A stretch of DNA of 64,000 nucleotides from Brotonthovivens ammoniilytica (GCF_025566885.1 NZ_JAOQJQ010000007.1:62001-126000), one strand, 5' to 3'; numbered from the stretch's first letter, positions 42,692 through 51,107 are shown. Program-made: numbers and translations. The notes: a model not told the origin generated them from the sequence alone.

Positions 42692-43693
42692 TTATATCAC
42701 ACTCTTATAAAATTTAATGGTAAACAAAGCCCCTTTGTCTTTTTGATTTTCCGCTTTAATAATTCCGTCCTGACGTACAATAATCATCCTGGCCAGCGCC
42801 AGACCAATCCCAATACTCTGGCTGCCAGCATTTTTTCCCTTATAGAACCGTTCAAACAGATGCGGCAGATCCTCTGTATCAAATCCTTCTCCGGTATCCG
42901 AAATCAATATCTCTGAATACAGTGCATTCTCTCTGGCAGTTACACTGATTTTACCTCCTGCAGGCACATGCTCCGTACAGTTTTTCAGAATATTTCCCAC
43001 AGCTTCTGCAGTCCACATAAAATCTCCGCAGAAATTGCCTGACAAATTCAGCAAAAGCTCCTGTTCTCTTAATTCCATGGAAATCAAAAGGGGTTCGGCT
43101 GCTTTTTCTATTAATCGTTTTAGAGAAATTTCCTGCTTTTCAAGCTCCACGGTTCCGGCATCTAACCTTGCTGCTTTTAATAAAGCTGAAATCTGCCACT
43201 CAATCCGCTCAAGAAGCTGACTCATCTCCATAAGCTTTACCCGCCGGTCTTCTTTTGTAAGCTCCTGACTGCGCATAGAAACTGTCAACAGGTTCAGCGC
43301 AGTCAGAGGCGTCCGAATCTGGTGGGATATATCGGCAATGGAATCTGCCAGCAGAATTTTATCTTTTTTCAGCTGCTCTGCCTGCTCCCGCAGCCTGACA
43401 GTAAGCTTTACTACTTCGTTTCTTAAAAGACTTAATTCCCCCTCCTGATAGTCTGAAAAACATATCTGTTCCTCTCCGTGGAGCACAGCGTCCACACGGG
43501 AGACAAACGCTTCCATATGCCGATAACGCTTTTTCATTTCCATAAGATATAATACGATAAACACGGCACCCAGAATGCAGATTAAAAAGCCCGATTCTCT
43601 GCAAAGCAAAAACCCCAGGACAGCAGCACCTGATGATAAAACACAATATAAAATCAGATGATTTCTCACCTGCGCATTCCTTAGCAATTTCAT
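42692..43693 (-). CDS. Sensor histidine kinase with two close-set membrane helices
   Basis: 333 residues. Two N-terminal helices (about 12-30 and 34-53) are joined by only a few residues, so there is no extracellular sensor domain. This is the intramembrane-sensing (BceS-like) layout, in which the partner ABC transporter acts as the sensor. H-box: DISHQIRTPLTALN. N-box: AVGNILKNCTEH. G boxes: DTGEGFD and SIGIGLALA. It starts 3 bp after the response regulator stop. Confidence 0.92.
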   Translation of the reverse strand: MKLLRNAQVRNHLILYCVLSSGAAVLGFLLCRESGFLICILGAVFIVLYLMEMKKRYRHMEAFVSRVDAVLHGEEQICFSDYQEGELSLLRNEVVKLTVRLREQAEQLKKDKILLADSIADISHQIRTPLTALNLLTVSMRSQELTKEDRRVKLMEMSQLLERIEWQISALLKAARLDAGTVELEKQEISLKRLIEKAAEPLLISMELREQELLLNLSGNFCGDFMWTAEAVGNILKNCTEHVPAGGKISVTARENALYSEILISDTGEGFDTEDLPHLFERFYKGKNAGSQSIGIGLALARMIIVRQDGIIKAENQKDKGALFTIKFYKSVI

Positions 43694-43696
43694 GTC

Positions 43697-44368
43697 CTAT
43701 TCTCCTATTCTATATCCCAGCCCGCGTACAGTTTTTATCATTTCAGGATTCTGAGGATCATCTTCCACCTTTTCCCTGAGCCTTTTAATATAAACCGTCA
43801 ATGTATTATCATTTACAAACTCCCCGGATACATCCCAGATCTCCTCTAAGATTCTGCTTCTGCTCAAAATCATCCCCTGATTTCCGGCAAACAACAGCAG
43901 CAGACGGTACTCTAACGCAGACAGGCTGATTTCTCTGCCATTTTTTAACACACTTCCCTTTTCCGGATCAATCCGAAGAGCCCCCATACAGATCACGCTT
44001 CTTTTTTTTCCAGTACGCCTAAGCACGCTGCGGATTCTAGATACCAGTTCTCTTGGCCGAAACGGCTTTGAAATATAATCGTCCGCCCCCAAATCCAGCC
44101 CCGTTACTACACTATATTCATCATCAGATGCGGTGAGAAAAATCACTGGCAGATCCATCTCTTTTTTTATTGCAGAGCAGACAGAAAAACCATTGCCGTC
44201 CTGCAGGGATACATCCAGAAGGGCCAGATCATATTCTCTTTCTTTTAATCTGTCAAGAGCTTCTTTCTGGCCGCAGGCTGTAAAAAGTTCAAATCCCTCT
44301 TCCTTTAAAAACTCTGTGAGAGATTTTATAATCCATTTATCATCTTCTACCAGCAGTATTCGCGTCAT
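43697..44368 (-). CDS. OmpR-family response regulator
   Basis: 223 residues from the ATG at 44368, just after GGGGAG; the open frame extends to 44392 without an SD. Receiver domain: LLVEDD near the start, phospho-acceptor Asp in LALLDVSLQDG, and the conserved Lys in DYISKPF. A C-terminal winged helix (ISLSALEYRLLLLFAGNQG, NTLTVYIKRLREKVEDD) follows. It probably controls the adjacent ABC genes through the repeats at 42569-42605. Confidence 0.95.
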   Translation of the reverse strand: MTRILLVEDDKWIIKSLTEFLKEEGFELFTACGQKEALDRLKEREYDLALLDVSLQDGNGFSVCSAIKKEMDLPVIFLTASDDEYSVVTGLDLGADDYISKPFRPRELVSRIRSVLRRTGKKRSVICMGALRIDPEKGSVLKNGREISLSALEYRLLLLFAGNQGMILSRSRILEEIWDVSGEFVNDNTLTVYIKRLREKVEDDPQNPEMIKTVRGLGYRIGE

Positions 44369-44400
44369 AATTCTCCCCTTTTCATCATCCATTTTTATTC

Positions 44401-44429
44401 AGTATAACGAAAATGGCTGCAGAATTCAA
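44401..44429 (-). promoter_or_regulatory. Promoter of the two-component genes
   Basis: Reading leftward: TTGAAT (44429-44424), 17 bp, TATACT (44406-44401). It overlaps the terminator of the upstream gene. Confidence 0.55.
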
Positions 44430-44441
44430 ATTCTGCAGCCA
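44414..44441 (-). terminator. Terminator of AICAR transformylase gene
   Basis: A perfect 13-bp stem (TGGCTGCAGAATT, 44414-44426, with 44429-44441), followed leftward by TTTTCGTT. Confidence 0.8.
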
Positions 44442-44463
44442 CACACTGTTTCTCTGATTGTTT

Positions 44464-45639
44464 TTAATGATGGAACAGACGGATGCCTGTAAAGCACATT
44501 GCCATTCCATATTTATTGCAGGTATCAATTACATGATCATCGCGAATTGACCCGCCCGGTTCCGCAACATATTTAACGCCGCTTTTATATGCCCGCTCTA
44601 TATTATCTCCAAAGGGGAAAAATGCATCAGATCCCAGAGCAACATCTGTATTTTTCGCCAGCCACGCCTTTTTCTCTTCCGGTGTAAATACCGGCGGTTT
44701 CACCTTAAAGATTGTCTCCCAGACGCCGTCGGCCAGCACATCCATATACTCCTCACCCATATACACATCAATGGCATTGTCTCTGTCTGCCCGTTTAATG
44801 CCGGCCACAAACTGAAGGCCCATAACCTGGGGAGACTGGCGCAAAAACCAGTTATCTGCTTTCTGTCCTGCAAGACGGGTACAGTGAATCCTGGACTGCT
44901 GTCCTGCTCCGATTCCAATAGCCTGTCCGCCTTTCGCATAGCATACAGAATTAGACTGTGTATACTTCAGAGTAATCAAAGCAATCAATAAATCAATCTG
45001 GGCAAGTTCCGGAATCTCTTTATTTTCCGTTACAATATTTTTTAGCATATCTTTGTCTATTTTCAGTTCATTCCGGCCCTGCTCAAAGGTAATTCCAAAT
45101 ACCTCTTTATGCTCCACCGGATTTGGAACATATTCCGGATCTATTTCAATGACATTATATTTTCCGCCTTTTTTTCCTTTCAGAATCTCTAACGCTTCTG
45201 GTTCATATCCGGGCGCAATGACTCCGTCTGATACCTCACGCTTAATAATCTTTGCAGTAGATACATCGCACACATCTGATAAAGAAATAAAATCTCCAAA
45301 GGAAGACATACGGTCCGCACCTCTGGCTCTTGCATAGGCGCAGGCAAGGGGAGATAATTCTCCTAAATCATCCACCCAGTATATTTTACTTTCTGTATCA
45401 GTCAAAGGAAGTCCTACTGCTGCCCCTGCCGGGGAAACATGTTTAAAGGATGTGGCTGCGGGAAGGCCTGTTGCCATTTTTAATTCCCGCACCAGCTGCC
45501 AGCCATTAAAAGCGTCCAGAAAATTAATATATCCTGGTTTACCGCACAGCACTTTTATTGGAAGCTCTCCTTCTTCTATATAAATTCTGGATGGTTTCTG
45601 GTTTGGATTACATCCGTATTTCAATTCTAATTCATTCAT
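44464..45639 (-). CDS. AICAR transformylase (PurH C-terminal activity, stand-alone)
   Basis: 391 residues. Motifs of the formyltransferase half of PurH are visible: LKYGCNPNQKPSRIY, TSFKHVSPAGAAVG with the catalytic Lys-His, YTQSNSVCYAKGGQAIGIGAGQQSR (first and last parts) and DAFFPFGDNIERA. It formylates AICAR with 10-formyl-THF. The N-terminal IMP cyclohydrolase (MGS-like) domain of ordinary PurH is missing; a separate PurO-type gene directly upstream supplies that step. SD is GGGGG, 7 nt before the ATG. Confidence 0.92.
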   Translation of the reverse strand: MNELELKYGCNPNQKPSRIYIEEGELPIKVLCGKPGYINFLDAFNGWQLVRELKMATGLPAATSFKHVSPAGAAVGLPLTDTESKIYWVDDLGELSPLACAYARARGADRMSSFGDFISLSDVCDVSTAKIIKREVSDGVIAPGYEPEALEILKGKKGGKYNVIEIDPEYVPNPVEHKEVFGITFEQGRNELKIDKDMLKNIVTENKEIPELAQIDLLIALITLKYTQSNSVCYAKGGQAIGIGAGQQSRIHCTRLAGQKADNWFLRQSPQVMGLQFVAGIKRADRDNAIDVYMGEEYMDVLADGVWETIFKVKPPVFTPEEKKAWLAKNTDVALGSDAFFPFGDNIERAYKSGVKYVAEPGGSIRDDHVIDTCNKYGMAMCFTGIRLFHH

Positions 45640-45651
45640 CTGTATGCCCCC

Positions 45652-46365
45652 TTATTGATTCTTATTTACGATTCGTGTCTCATAAGAGCCATCTTCGATA
45701 TTAATGTACCGCACAAATAAAGAAACCTTATTCTCTTCATTTAAACTGTTCCAGAGCAGGTCAGTATAAGCATCAATATCATTCAGAACATCCACAAGCT
45801 CTGGTTCTCCCTCAAAGCTTGGAAGCGGACTGCCGTCTCCCATGTATGTGTGAATAAAATGGGCCTCCCCGGCTGCCGGATTTTCATATGCAAATGTATA
45901 ACGGTTACAAGAGGCCGGATCCCCGTGGTTACTCTTTAAAATAGACATGGCATAGCTGTATTTTCCATCCTCCACATGCATAATACCAGAAATCCGCGGA
46001 GTGTAATTTGGTGCGTCCGGTTCAAAAGTTCTCCCCCGCAGTGACTGTTCAAAGGTCATTTGTTTGTCCATCAGTTCATAGATCGTATCTGTCTGATCTC
46101 CGTTAGTTACAATTGTTTTATTTCCAAGTACACGAACAGGAGCATAAATAATAAGACTGGGATCTTCAAGCTTTGAAGGATCAAATGCCTCCGTACGGAT
46201 TCCGTCTTTTTCCTCCACAAATATACGATTTCTGCTGTTTGCGCTTCTTCCCATAATAAAGTAAGCTGTCACAGCCTTTGTTCCATCTTCTGTTTTTCCA
46301 ATGATAATTCCACGTCCCGGATAATCGTTTTCTTTCAAACGTTTCTCAATTGATAACTTTTCCAT
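45652..46365 (-). CDS. purO: IMP cyclohydrolase, PurO type
   Basis: 237 residues from the ATG at 46365 behind AGGAGG; the frame runs up to 46407 without an SD. Features: NDYPGRGIIIGKTEDGTKAV at the start, YFIMGRSANSRNRIF, and later PSFEGEPE. This is the archaeal-type IMP cyclohydrolase fold (an Ntn-hydrolase relative). It closes the purine ring of FAICAR to form IMP, the last step of the pathway. It lies 12 bp before the transformylase gene, so the two together replace a bifunctional purH. Confidence 0.85.
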   Translation of the reverse strand: MEKLSIEKRLKENDYPGRGIIIGKTEDGTKAVTAYFIMGRSANSRNRIFVEEKDGIRTEAFDPSKLEDPSLIIYAPVRVLGNKTIVTNGDQTDTIYELMDKQMTFEQSLRGRTFEPDAPNYTPRISGIMHVEDGKYSYAMSILKSNHGDPASCNRYTFAYENPAAGEAHFIHTYMGDGSPLPSFEGEPELVDVLNDIDAYTDLLWNSLNEENKVSLFVRYINIEDGSYETRIVNKNQ

Positions 46366-46515
46366 ACGGAAAATCCTCCTTATTAAGTATGACCAGTTCT
46401 TCTGCAAAAAGATCCCACATTCAGGACCCTCCGCCTGCAGCCAGGGGCCGCCATAACATCATCCCTCTTTAAAGCTATGAGGCACTGCCTGTCAGGACAG
46501 ATAACTTTCTATTAA

Positions 46516-46544
46516 AGTTTAACATGAGGCCGGCCTTTTTACAA
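46516..46544 (-). promoter_or_regulatory. Promoter of the purO/AICAR transformylase operon
   Basis: Reading leftward: TTGTAA (46544-46539), 17 bp, TAAACT (46521-46516). The leader of about 140 nt (46366-46510) contains CCGCCTGCAG-like pieces that faintly resemble the left half of family I repeats. No known purine, ZTP or THF riboswitch could be matched. 46545-46948 is AT-rich; I see no gene in it. Confidence 0.5.
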
Positions 46545-46948
46545 CGAAGGTCCGTTTTTGATGGTATTAAATTATTTACTGGAATTTATAAGTACAATTA
46601 ATATGTTTCAGTTGTAAAATAATTTATACTTTTAAATCTGTTGTCTGAAACAAATTTTGGCCAATTCTTATTTTTGGTTCCAAAGATCTTCTTATCATAA
46701 CATGTTTTTTATCACACCGCTGTGTTTCCCGCCTGCTTGGGACGCCTGTTCCATATGCAGATCTGATATCTTATGTTACAGTAATAAAACCATGATCCCG
46801 CAAAGAAAGGATCATACATATTCCATGCCGTGCCCATTCCTTTTGAACGCATAAATATTTTTAAATTGCCGGGAGCGGATTTCGCTGTTGGCGCGTCATA
46901 TATATTGAAGTCTTTCACAGCAAAAGATAAAGTTAGGCAGGAAATACA

Positions 46949-47425
46949 ATGGATAAAATTACAAATGATGAGTTTGCAGATTACGCTTCAGCATATCAGA
47001 CCGGCTTATACCACCTGGCATATGCAATCTTAAACAATGAAGCCGATGCACAGGATGCGGTCAGTGAAGCACTTACCAAAGCTTTTGAGCACAGAAATGA
47101 TTTAAGAGACAGAACAAAATTCCGCCCTTGGATTATGAAAATTGTAATGTCTGTAGCAAAAACGATGTTAAGGAAAAGAAAGCGTTCCATTTTGACTGAA
47201 GATATTGATCTCCTTCAGTCTGGATCTGTCACAGAAACCAAATACAGCGATCTGCTGGATATGGTTATGACTCTGGAACCCAAGTTCAGAATCGTTGTGA
47301 TTCTATACTATTACGAATCATTTTCTACTGTGGAAATCAGCGAAATCATGAAAATTCCGGAAGGAACCGTACGCTCCCGGCTGACACGGGCCAGGGAAAA
47401 GTTAAGGCATATGATTGAGTTATAG
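46949..47425 (+). CDS. ECF-type RNA polymerase sigma factor
   Basis: 158 residues. Region 2 includes YHLAYAILNNEADAQDAVSEALTKAF (given as YHLAYAILNNEADAQD and AVSEALTKAF) and FRPWIMKIVMSVAK. Region 4 is TVEISEIMKIPEGTVRSRLTR. No anti-sigma gene is adjacent; the gene is flanked by terminators and unrelated minus-strand genes, so regulation is unclear. AGGA lies 6 nt before the ATG. Confidence 0.92.
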   Translation: MDKITNDEFADYASAYQTGLYHLAYAILNNEADAQDAVSEALTKAFEHRNDLRDRTKFRPWIMKIVMSVAKTMLRKRKRSILTEDIDLLQSGSVTETKYSDLLDMVMTLEPKFRIVVILYYYESFSTVEISEIMKIPEGTVRSRLTRAREKLRHMIEL

Positions 47426-47439
47426 TTTTGATGCCAGCC

Positions 47440-47484
47440 AAAAAACAGATGCAAAACCAAAAACGGTTCCTGCATCTGTTTTTT
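47440..47484. terminator. Terminator of sigma factor gene
   Basis: AAAAAACAGATGCA (47440-47453) pairs with TGCATCTGTTTTTT (47471-47484). A and T tails on both sides make it usable for the convergent gene as well. Confidence 0.9.
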
Positions 47485-47532
47485 ATACCATAATACGAAA
47501 CAGTTACCTGTCTGTATCTATATCTTTAGCTT

Positions 47533-49308
47533 TTATTTCGATGGGGTATAGGATACCATTTCTTTTCCGCTGTAAGATACCGTAATTTTATCACCCTTTT
47601 CTAAAAAGAGCAGATTCTCGTTTTCCGATACTTTCTGGCGGAAAATTTCCTTCTCGCCGGTGATAATATAAATATAGGTATTTCCATCAATATCAATCAG
47701 TTTTATATCAGCAATGGTAATCGTTTTACTTCCCTCTGCCTCTACAGGCTGCTTTGACGGCTCCTCTTTCTTGTCTTCTTCCTGTACTGCCTCTCCGGTG
47801 CCAATCAGATTCCTGTATTTTTGAATACATTCTTCCTGGGTAGAAGCGGTAGTTACCAGATTATACTGCTCCACATTTACTGCTGCATACAGCTTCACCA
47901 GTCCGCTGGCATCCTTTAAAACCATAATATAAGTAGGTTCTCCATCTACATTGATCAGAGACGGGAAGCTTGCCTGGTATCCTTTTTCCTGTACCTCACC
48001 TTCTGCGGCGGACATAGCCGATTTCTCATCAGCCCCGGCAATTTCATAGTAGTGAGTTTCACCTGTACGCTCATTCGCCATGATAAAACCAATATTAGAA
48101 CTGTCTCCATTCACCGATGTAATGCCTGTGTAAATCCAGATATCTCCATCCTTTGCAACATATCCATAATCGGAAAGGGGAACTGCATCGTTTTGATCAG
48201 TCTCTTCATCTGTGGTATACATGGTGACACGCTTACAGCCTTTTTTTCCTATGACACTGTTAATGAAACCATTCTGCAATTTTCCATACCAGTTATACTG
48301 TTCACAAAGCAGATCGCCGTCATAAACCACATCCACCCAGTTTGGTACATCTGCAGCATCATAATACTGCGATGAGCCATCCACCGGATCCACAATAATA
48401 GCGCCCTTTACAGTTTTTCCTCCAAATAAAAATACAGTCTTTTTGTAAACAGTTGCAATATAATACGGATTTCCCTCTTCATCAATCTCAAAATGCAGAT
48501 TTCCAAAAACCGCTGTAGGATAATGCATTCTGATATGTCTGGCCAGATCCTGTCCCAGATAAGCGGAAGGTACATATTTCATGCCTTCTGCAGCTTCTTT
48601 GTAATCTGCAGACATAGAAACCGGATCTACCGTTACATATCCCGGAATGCCGTCAGATCTGTTATTAATCCATTTAAAAAATCCTGCATATTCCAGAGGT
48701 GCAACCTTCAACGGAGCCTTATTGGCATCAATCTGGGTATAGTCAGAAGCCACATTATACTGACTGACCACATTTGAGAGAGAACCGATTTCACGGTCTC
48801 CAAGCATCTGTGCGGAATAAGTATCCATCAGGGCAATGGAATCCGTATTTAAAGTTTCTGCAAGGTCTTCCTCAAATACCGAATCTTCTACCTTCAAAAT
48901 AGAGGAATACTTTCCCGCATGGAACATAGGAGAGCCAAGTATGGCAATTACAGCTGCTGCCAGAATAATCACTCCCGGAATTACAAATTGCTTTGTATTC
49001 TTATAATTCTGATATTCTCTCTCACTCTGCTGAATATCCCGGCTTGTAATGCTCAGAGAAAAATAGGCAATTGCTTTTACGGCCAGGAATAAAATTGTTC
49101 CGCCGATAACCGCCGCCCAGAATCCTGCTGACTGCACATTAATAGCAAACAATGTAAAGTAAAAAGTAAGCGCAAGTACAACAGCTGTGACAACAGCAGC
49201 TATCAGTATTGATTTCAGCTTAATTTTACCGGCTGCAGAATTTTTTTGCTTCTTCTGCCCCGGAGGCACCTCACAGTTTTTAAATTTTTTTTCTTTTTTC
49301 CGTTTCAT
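47533..49308 (-). CDS. Uncharacterised membrane protein downstream of a Mn riboswitch
   Basis: 591 residues; I recognise no characterised family. A lysine-rich N-terminus precedes three membrane helices (about 33-55, 60-82 and 108-128). Then about 390 residues, likely outside the membrane, have repeated beta-rich stretches (YVTVDPVSMS, AIIVDPVDGSSQYYD, GFIMANERTGETHYYE) that look like a propeller or PepSY-like series. An acidic linker (EEDKKEEPSKQPVEAEG) and an OB-like C-terminal module (TITIADIKLIDIDGNTYIYI) end it. The gene is the only one after the riboswitch at 49452-49545, so it may deal with manganese or its effects on the envelope. SD AGGAGG. Confidence 0.8.
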   Translation of the reverse strand: MKRKKEKKFKNCEVPPGQKKQKNSAAGKIKLKSILIAAVVTAVVLALTFYFTLFAINVQSAGFWAAVIGGTILFLAVKAIAYFSLSITSRDIQQSEREYQNYKNTKQFVIPGVIILAAAVIAILGSPMFHAGKYSSILKVEDSVFEEDLAETLNTDSIALMDTYSAQMLGDREIGSLSNVVSQYNVASDYTQIDANKAPLKVAPLEYAGFFKWINNRSDGIPGYVTVDPVSMSADYKEAAEGMKYVPSAYLGQDLARHIRMHYPTAVFGNLHFEIDEEGNPYYIATVYKKTVFLFGGKTVKGAIIVDPVDGSSQYYDAADVPNWVDVVYDGDLLCEQYNWYGKLQNGFINSVIGKKGCKRVTMYTTDEETDQNDAVPLSDYGYVAKDGDIWIYTGITSVNGDSSNIGFIMANERTGETHYYEIAGADEKSAMSAAEGEVQEKGYQASFPSLINVDGEPTYIMVLKDASGLVKLYAAVNVEQYNLVTTASTQEECIQKYRNLIGTGEAVQEEDKKEEPSKQPVEAEGSKTITIADIKLIDIDGNTYIYIITGEKEIFRQKVSENENLLFLEKGDKITVSYSGKEMVSYTPSK

Positions 49309-49332
49309 ATATCCTCCTTAGCAAGGGATATC

Positions 49333-49420
49333 AGCCGCAGTGCGATCTACAGCGGAGTGTTTTTTGCTCTATAGGAATCGGCACCTTTCAGCTTTATCAC
49401 AACACAGTATCCCTATAGAG
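49333..49420. repeat. Family I hairpin repeat, copy D
   Basis: Short form: GCCGCAGTGCGATC...CAGCGGAG and the CTCTATAGGAA...CCTATAGAG module, the right arm missing two bases. It lies between the riboswitch terminator and the gene it controls. Confidence 0.85.
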
Positions 49421-49421
49421 T

Positions 49422-49463
49422 AAAAAAAGACTTCTGCCACACACAACGTATGACAAAAGTCTT
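49422..49463 (-). terminator. Riboswitch-associated terminator
   Basis: Leftward, AAGACTTTTGTC (49463-49452) pairs with GGCAGAAGTCTT (49438-49427), 12 bp with two GU pairs, then seven T. The 5' arm is shared with the riboswitch P1 helix, so only one of the two can form. Confidence 0.85.
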
Positions 49464-49545
49464 GCTGTTTAATTCTAACCGAGTGCATCTGCACTGTACT
49501 GACGATTTCGAAGCGCATTCGCGTCGCTACTCCCTTTTGCTTGCA
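49452..49545 (-). promoter_or_regulatory. yybP-ykoY family (manganese) riboswitch
   Basis: The leftward RNA reads AAAAGGGAGTAGC at its 5' side and CAGCAAGACTTTTGTC at its 3' side, with ATCGTCAGTACAGTGCAG and GCACTCGGTTA in between. These match the conserved GGGGAGUAGC, GUCGUCA, ACUCnCCGG-like and AGCAAGACCUUUGCC parts of the yybP-ykoY element. P1 forms between CAAAAG and CTTTTG. Ligand-bound P1 would stop the following terminator, an ON switch. Mn2+ is the known ligand of the class. Family recognised by eye; a covariance search was not possible. Confidence 0.8.
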
Positions 49546-49548
49546 ACT

Positions 49549-49577
49549 ATAATATAATTTTCCTTCTGCTTTGTCAA
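49549..49577 (-). promoter_or_regulatory. Promoter of the riboswitch transcript
   Basis: Reading leftward: perfect TTGACA (49577-49572), 17 bp, TATTAT (49554-49549). It starts transcription about 4-8 nt before the aptamer and lies after the stop of the MATE gene. Confidence 0.8.
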
Positions 49578-49616
49578 CACCTTTTTTATTTCTGGATACA
49601 GCCCTGAAAGAAAGCC

Positions 49617-50984
49617 TCAAATCAGCTTAATACGCTGCCATTTCCCGCTTCTGAAACGAACCCGGAAGAAAATAAGCCTGAATACCCAGTCCAGTACCAT
49701 TGCAAGCCACACTCCTATAACTCCAAGTCCGGCAAATCTCCCAAGAATAACGCTGAACAGTATTCTGCAGACCCACATGGAAACCATGGAAACCGTCATC
49801 GTAAATTTCACGTCATTAGAGGCCCGAAGGGCATTGGGCATTACAAAGGACGGCGCCCACAAAAACATAGCAAATCCACCGTGGATTACAAGGAGTATCA
49901 CTGCCATCTGCAATGTCTCCGGGGAAAGTACATATGCTTTTAAAATTAAAGGCAGAAGCAGAAGAATCCCTCCGTTATAAAGGAACATTACTGCCATTGC
50001 AAGGCGGTTGAGTTTTTTCGTATAATATTCTGCCTGTTTGTAATCTCCTGCTCCTACACACTGGCCAATTACCGTAATCATTCCAATACCAACAGCAAAT
50101 CCCGGAATCACTTCGATACCGGCTATATTATTGGCAACTGCATTTGCTGCAATCTGTACAGTACCAAAGCCGGATACAATCGCCACCACAAGAATCCTTC
50201 CAAACTGAAACATACCGTTTTCCAGACCATTTGGAACGCCGATATATAATATTTTCCGAATCAGAGTTCCGTCAAATACAGGACCTGTAATTTTCTCCAG
50301 ATGCACAATCTGTTTTTTATTTAGCAGCAGAAGTGTAATTACCACAGCTGAAATCATACGCCCGGCCAAAGAACCAAGAGCGGCTCCTGCCACCCCCATA
50401 TCAAGGCCAAATATAAATATGCTGTTAAAAATGATATTTACAATGTTCATTAAGGCCGCCATCCATAAGGTCACACTAGTTTTTTTCATGGATCTGAACA
50501 ATGCCGCTCCCGCACTGTAAATACCTAAAAACGGATAAGAAACTGCAGAAATCATCAGATATGTCATGGCGCTTGTCATTACAGTATCGTCAACATTTCC
50601 AAAAAGACCTCCCAGCACAGGACCTTTGATCAGAAACATCAAGCCCATAATTCCCACAGAAATCAACGTTACGACAATCATAAGCTGATTCGCTGTCTGA
50701 CAGGATTTTTTATGTTCCCGGTGCCCGATATACTGCGCCGCAATTACAGCTCCTCCTGTAGCCAAGGCCTCCAGAATCTGTATAATCAGCTGATTGATCA
50801 TATCCACCAGGGAAACTCCCGAAACTGCTGCCTCCCCAACCCTTGAAACCATGGCCGTATCTACCACACCCACCAGCATCATTAAAAGCTGCTCAAATAC
50901 CAGCGGTATCATCAGTTTCACCAGATCCTGCCTGGAAAACAGCATCTTTGATTCCTCTGCCGGCAGTTCTAATTTCCATTTCAT
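49617..50984 (-). CDS. MATE-family multidrug/toxin efflux transporter
   Basis: 455 residues from the ATG at 50984, 8 nt after AGGAAG; an upstream GTG at 50993 is inside the SD region. About 12 helices. The two homologous halves start at LMIPLVFEQLLMMLVGVVDT and near 240 with ILYIGVPNGLENGMFQFGRI. It exports cationic drugs or toxic compounds using Na+ or H+. A family-I fragment lies immediately upstream. Its substrates are unknown. Confidence 0.9.
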   Translation of the reverse strand: MKWKLELPAEESKMLFSRQDLVKLMIPLVFEQLLMMLVGVVDTAMVSRVGEAAVSGVSLVDMINQLIIQILEALATGGAVIAAQYIGHREHKKSCQTANQLMIVVTLISVGIMGLMFLIKGPVLGGLFGNVDDTVMTSAMTYLMISAVSYPFLGIYSAGAALFRSMKKTSVTLWMAALMNIVNIIFNSIFIFGLDMGVAGAALGSLAGRMISAVVITLLLLNKKQIVHLEKITGPVFDGTLIRKILYIGVPNGLENGMFQFGRILVVAIVSGFGTVQIAANAVANNIAGIEVIPGFAVGIGMITVIGQCVGAGDYKQAEYYTKKLNRLAMAVMFLYNGGILLLLPLILKAYVLSPETLQMAVILLVIHGGFAMFLWAPSFVMPNALRASNDVKFTMTVSMVSMWVCRILFSVILGRFAGLGVIGVWLAMVLDWVFRLIFFRVRFRSGKWQRIKLI

Positions 50985-50997
50985 ACTCAACACTTCC

Positions 50998-51037
50998 TAC
51001 TTTTCAGTTTTATCACAACACGGTATTTCCTATGGAG
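50998..51037. repeat. Family I hairpin repeat, copy E (fragment)
   Basis: Only the last 40 bp of the family remain (TTTTCAGTTTTATCACAACA through TATTTCCTATGGAG), directly before the MATE gene. One base in the terminal inverted repeat is changed. Confidence 0.75.
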
Positions 51038-51045
51038 CAAAAGCA

Positions 51046-51068
51046 GGGAGAAATGTCTCCATTTCCCC
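51046..51068 (-). terminator. Terminator of the UPF0210 gene
   Basis: Leftward GGGGAAATG (51068-51060) pairs with CATTTCTCC, then TGCTTTTG. A second hairpin, ATTTCACC-ttc-GGTGAAAT (51086-51104), lies between it and the stop codon. Confidence 0.5.
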
Positions 51069-51107
51069 CTGATACTCCCTCATTTATTTCACCTTCGGTG
51101 AAATTGC

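Noticed and set aside
46366..46515. Possible ZTP, THF or purine riboswitch in the purO leader
   Set aside because: The CCGCCTGCAG piece resembles the ZTP core only on the wrong strand, and other conserved parts are absent. A weak relative of the family I repeat is more likely.
46657..46918. Short open frames on both strands in the 580-bp gap before the sigma factor gene
   Set aside because: No Shine-Dalgarno sites, odd composition and no family resemblance; treated as non-coding.
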